Source of the DNA: Streptomyces griseoluteus
GTDB lineage: Bacteria > Actinomycetota > Actinomycetes > Streptomycetales > Streptomycetaceae
Reading direction: 5' to 3'
DNA: 16,490 nucleotides
Assembly: GCA_000717735.1 (NCBI GenBank)
Contig: JOBE01000092.1
Span: forward strand, 1-16,490
This document shows positions 14,521 through 16,490 of the stretch, one piece after another (within the stretch, counting starts at the first letter, position 1; each line of letters begins with the position of its first letter). The position numbers and the translations under genes are program-made. Under the pieces are notes generated by a model. It was not told where the DNA came from, did no database searches, and was given only the letters and a program-made list of their open reading frames with translations.

Positions 14521-15555
14521 ATGACTGCGATGCCCGCGCCGACGCCCGAGTCCGCCCCCGCGACGAACCGTCCGAAGCGTGTCCTGCTCGCCGCCCCCCG
14601 CGGCTACTGCGCGGGCGTGGACCGTGCCGTGATCGCGGTGGAGAAGGCCCTGGAGCAGTACGGGGCGCCGATCTACGTCCGGCACGAGATCGTCCACAAC
14701 AAGTACGTCGTCCAGACCCTGGAGCGGAAGGGCGCCATCTTCGTCGACCAGGCGACCGAGGTGCCCCCGGGCAACATCGTGATGTTCTCCGCCCACGGCG
14801 TCGCCCCGACCGTCCACGAGGAGGCCCGCCAGGGCCGCCTCAAGACCATCGACGCCACCTGCCCGCTCGTCACCAAGGTCCACAAGGAAGCCGTCCGCTT
14901 CGCCAACGAGGACTTCGACATCCTCCTGATCGGCCACGAGGGCCACGAGGAGGTCATCGGCACCTCCGGCGAGGCCCCCGACCACATCCAGCTCGTCGAC
15001 GGCCCGGGCGACGTCGCCAAGATCGAGGTCCGCGACCCGTCCAGGGTCGTCTGGCTCTCCCAGACCACGCTCTCCGTCGACGAGACGATGGAGACGGTCG
15101 ACGCGCTGAAGGAGAAGTTCCCGCAGCTGATCTCCCCGCCGTCCGACGACATCTGCTACGCCACGCAGAACCGCCAGATCGCGATCAAGGAGCTCGCCGG
15201 TCAGGCCGAGCTGGTGATCGTCGTCGGCTCGAAGAACTCCTCGAACTCGATCCGCATGGTCGAGGTCGCCAAGCAGGCCGGCGTCCCCGCCGCGTACCTC
15301 GTCGACTTCGCGAGCGAGATCGACGAGGCCTGGCTCGAGGGCGTCACCAGCGTCGGCCTCTCCTCCGGCGCCTCCGTCCCGGACATCCTGGTGCAGGAGG
15401 TCCTGGAGTGGCTCTCCGAGCGCGGTTACGCCGACGTGGAGATCGTCAAGACCGCCGACGAGTCGCTCACCTTCTCGCTGCCCAAGGAGCTCCGCAACAA
15501 GGACCTGCGGGCCGAGGCGGCGAAGCTCCTCGCGGCGGGGCCGGTCAAGGAGTAA
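14521..15555 (+). CDS. ispH: 4-hydroxy-3-methylbut-2-enyl diphosphate reductase
   Basis: Last step of the MEP isoprenoid pathway: converts HMBPP to IPP and DMAPP using a [4Fe-4S] cluster; cytosolic. The 344-aa product has the three cluster cysteines in family context: PRGYCAGV (Cys30), DATCPLV (Cys114) and [11 protein letters not shown] (Cys212). The proton-relay glutamate is in [11 protein letters not shown] (Glu144), and substrate-binding elements are VHNKYVV, FSAHGV (89-94), SQTTLS (180-185) and GSKNSSNS (236-243). The C-terminal SSGASVPD is also conserved. The ATG at 14521 is preferred over 14512 because TACGAT lies 7 nt upstream (leaderless). The first 18 residues are Pro/Ala-rich and variable. 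ppgK follows 30 bp downstream on the same strand. Confidence 0.97.
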   Translation: MTAMPAPTPESAPATNRPKRVLLAAPRGYCAGVDRAVIAVEKALEQYGAPIYVRHEIVHNKYVVQTLERKGAIFVDQATEVPPGNIVMFSAHGVAPTVHEEARQGRLKTIDATCPLVTKVHKEAVRFANEDFDILLIGHEGHEEVIGTSGEAPDHIQLVDGPGDVAKIEVRDPSRVVWLSQTTLSVDETMETVDALKEKFPQLISPPSDDICYATQNRQIAIKELAGQAELVIVVGSKNSSNSIRMVEVAKQAGVPAAYLVDFASEIDEAWLEGVTSVGLSSGASVPDILVQEVLEWLSERGYADVEIVKTADESLTFSLPKELRNKDLRAEAAKLLAAGPVKE

Positions 15556-15572
15556 CACCGGGCCCCAGCCCT

Positions 15573-15578
15573 TACCGT
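15573..15578 (+). promoter_or_regulatory. -10 element of a leaderless promoter for ppgK
   Basis: TACCGT lies in the ispH-ppgK gap and ends 7 nt before the ATG at 15586, suggesting ppgK has its own leaderless promoter besides any read-through from ispH. Confidence 0.5.
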
Positions 15579-15585
15579 GGGGTCC

Positions 15586-16338
15586 ATGAACGTCTTCGGA
15601 GTGGACATCGGCGGCTCGGGCATCAAGGGCGCCCCTGTGGATCTGGAGCGCGGAGCGCTCACCGAGGAGCGCCACAAGGTACTGACCCCGCAGCCCGCCA
15701 CACCCGACGGTGTGGCGGGCTGCGTCGCGGAGGTGGTGGAGCACTTCGGCTGGACGGGGCCGGTGGGGGTGACCTTCCCCGGCGTGGTCACGGGCTCCAC
15801 GATCCGTACGGCCGCGAACGTCGACAAATCATGGATCGACGTCGACGCCGGGACGCTCATCAGCACCCGCCTGGGCGGCCTCCCGGTGACCGTCCTCAAC
15901 GACGCCGACGCCGCCGGGATCGCCGAGATGACGTTCGGAGCGGGCCGCGGCCGCAAGGGCACCGTGATCATGCTGACCCTCGGCACGGGCATCGGCTCGG
16001 CCGTCTTCGTCGACGGCCGCCTCGTCCCCAACACGGAGCTGGGCCACCTGGAGCTCAAGGGCCACGACGCGGAGACCAGGGCGTCGACGAAGGCCAAGGA
16101 GGACGAGGACCTCAGCTGGGAACACTGGGCGACGCGCCGCGTGCGGAAGTACCTCGCGCACGTCGAGATGCTGTTCTCGCCGGAGCTGTTCATCATCGGC
16201 GGCGGGGTGAGCCGCAAGGCCGACAAGTTCCTGCCGCTGATCGAGGGCATCCGCGCGGAGATCGTCCCGGCGGAACTGCAGAACAACGCGGGCATCGTGG
16301 GGGCGGGGATGGCGGCGGCGGGGAAGACGGGAATGTGA
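15586..16338 (+). CDS. ppgK: Polyphosphate-dependent glucokinase (ROK family)
   Basis: Phosphorylates glucose to glucose-6-phosphate with polyphosphate (often also ATP) as donor; cytosolic. The 250-aa product fits actinobacterial PPGK length. Motifs are VDIGGSGIKG (6-15, phosphate-binding), VTFPGVV (62-68), LNDADAAG (104-111) with likely catalytic base Asp106, LTLGTGIGSA (130-139) and the glucose-contacting NTELGHLELKG (149-159) with Glu151 and His154. The ROK zinc cysteine motif is absent, as is normal for PPGK. The SWEHWATRR segment (177-185) and IIGGGVSRKADKF (203-215) are typical of this subgroup. The ATG at 15586 is preferred over GTG 15577, which overlaps the -10-like TACCGT. This is the last gene before the contig end. 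Confidence 0.95.
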   Translation: MNVFGVDIGGSGIKGAPVDLERGALTEERHKVLTPQPATPDGVAGCVAEVVEHFGWTGPVGVTFPGVVTGSTIRTAANVDKSWIDVDAGTLISTRLGGLPVTVLNDADAAGIAEMTFGAGRGRKGTVIMLTLGTGIGSAVFVDGRLVPNTELGHLELKGHDAETRASTKAKEDEDLSWEHWATRRVRKYLAHVEMLFSPELFIIGGGVSRKADKFLPLIEGIRAEIVPAELQNNAGIVGAGMAAAGKTGM

Positions 16339-16346
16339 GGGGGGGG

Positions 16347-16360
16347 CGGGCGTACGCCCG
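16347..16360. other. 14-bp palindrome after ppgK
   Basis: CGGGCGTACGCCCG is a perfect palindrome 9 nt after the ppgK stop codon. It could be part of a terminator, though with no loop the stem would be short. Confidence 0.3.
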
Positions 16361-16369
16361 GCGTGACGG

Positions 16370-16463
16370 CAGCGGCCGGTGACCGGACCGACAGATCAGC
16401 CCACGGGACGACGGCGCGGGCCGGGCAGCGGCCGGACCGACAGATCAGCCCACGGGACGACGG
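16370..16463. repeat. Imperfect direct repeat at the contig end
   Basis: A 32-bp block at 16383-16414 recurs exactly at 16432-16463, a period of 49 bp. The match extends left into CAGCGGCCGG (16370-16379 and 16426-16435), with a 7-nt TGACCGG insertion in the first copy. The second copy runs straight into the adapter. Confidence 0.9.
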
Positions 16464-16490
16464 CTGTCTCTTATACACATCTCCGAGCCC
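16464..16490. other. Nextera transposase adapter (sequencing contaminant)
   Basis: 16464-16482 is CTGTCTCTTATACACATCT, the reverse complement of the 19-bp Tn5 mosaic end used in Nextera libraries, and 16483-16490 (CCGAGCCC) is the start of the read 2 adapter arm that follows it. These 27 bases are not genomic. Confidence 0.98.

Noticed and set aside
14458..15744. In-frame upstream extension of the permease across the ispH and ppgK region
   Set aside because: The extension is antisense to ispH, highly acidic and Val/Asp/Leu-rich, and lacks membrane character; the APC N-terminus begins at about 14457 or 14439.
1..16490. CRISPR arrays, tRNA/rRNA genes, phage genes or biosynthetic clusters
   Set aside because: No spaced direct repeats of CRISPR form, no RNA-gene-like segments between genes, and every long gene is accounted for by core metabolism, export or transport families.

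Overview
The window is high-GC actinobacterial chromosome, almost certainly Streptomyces. The evidence is the GC-rich codon third positions, GTG starts, several leaderless-type starts, a WhiB-like regulator, actinobacterial families such as DUF1707 and DUF4245, and a polyphosphate glucokinase. From memory and unchecked, the backbone order (fumC, class I fumarase, DUF1707, whiB-like, glpX, DUF4245, xseB, xseA, ispH, ppgK) follows a conserved Streptomyces core region, around SCO5042-SCO5059 in S. coelicolor. The sequence ends in a Nextera transposase adapter, so the right edge is an assembly end and not biology.

Left part (1-5465): class II fumarase fumC (-) is divergent from a secreted SGNH esterase with a C-terminal ricin-type lectin domain (+). 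A lipoprotein (-), a small secreted AOC-barrel-like protein (+) and a secreted HAD-type acid phosphatase-like protein (-) follow. This is an exported-protein block set between two central-metabolism genes. Very similar 12-bp dyads lie upstream of the esterase and upstream of the HAD protein.

Middle part (5466-10551): class I [4Fe-4S] fumarase (-) has an iron-box-like site and a leader hairpin upstream. Next come a DUF1707 protein with a repetitive beta C-terminus (+), a WhiB-like [4Fe-4S] protein (+), class II fructose-1,6-bisphosphatase glpX (-) and a membrane-anchored DUF4245 protein (+). A 12-bp-arm inverted repeat lies between glpX and DUF4245, and a 29-bp perfect inverted repeat terminates DUF4245 and its convergent neighbour.

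Right part (10552-16490): a RutE-like nitroreductase (-), the exonuclease VII pair xseB/xseA (-) separated by a 9-bp iteron-like tandem repeat, a 24-bp tandem repeat upstream of xseA, an APC-family permease (-), then ispH and ppgK (+). The last 150 bases hold no gene; they contain an imperfect direct repeat and the adapter.

The genes feed central carbon metabolism (two fumarases of opposite iron requirement, glpX, ppgK), isoprenoid synthesis (ispH), DNA repair (xseAB) and redox or envelope functions. I see no phage, IS element, CRISPR, secondary-metabolite cluster or novel multi-gene system. The most interesting signals are regulatory: the iron-box candidate at the Fe-S fumarase, the shared dyads at secreted-enzyme genes, and recurrent leaderless starts that correct several start sites.
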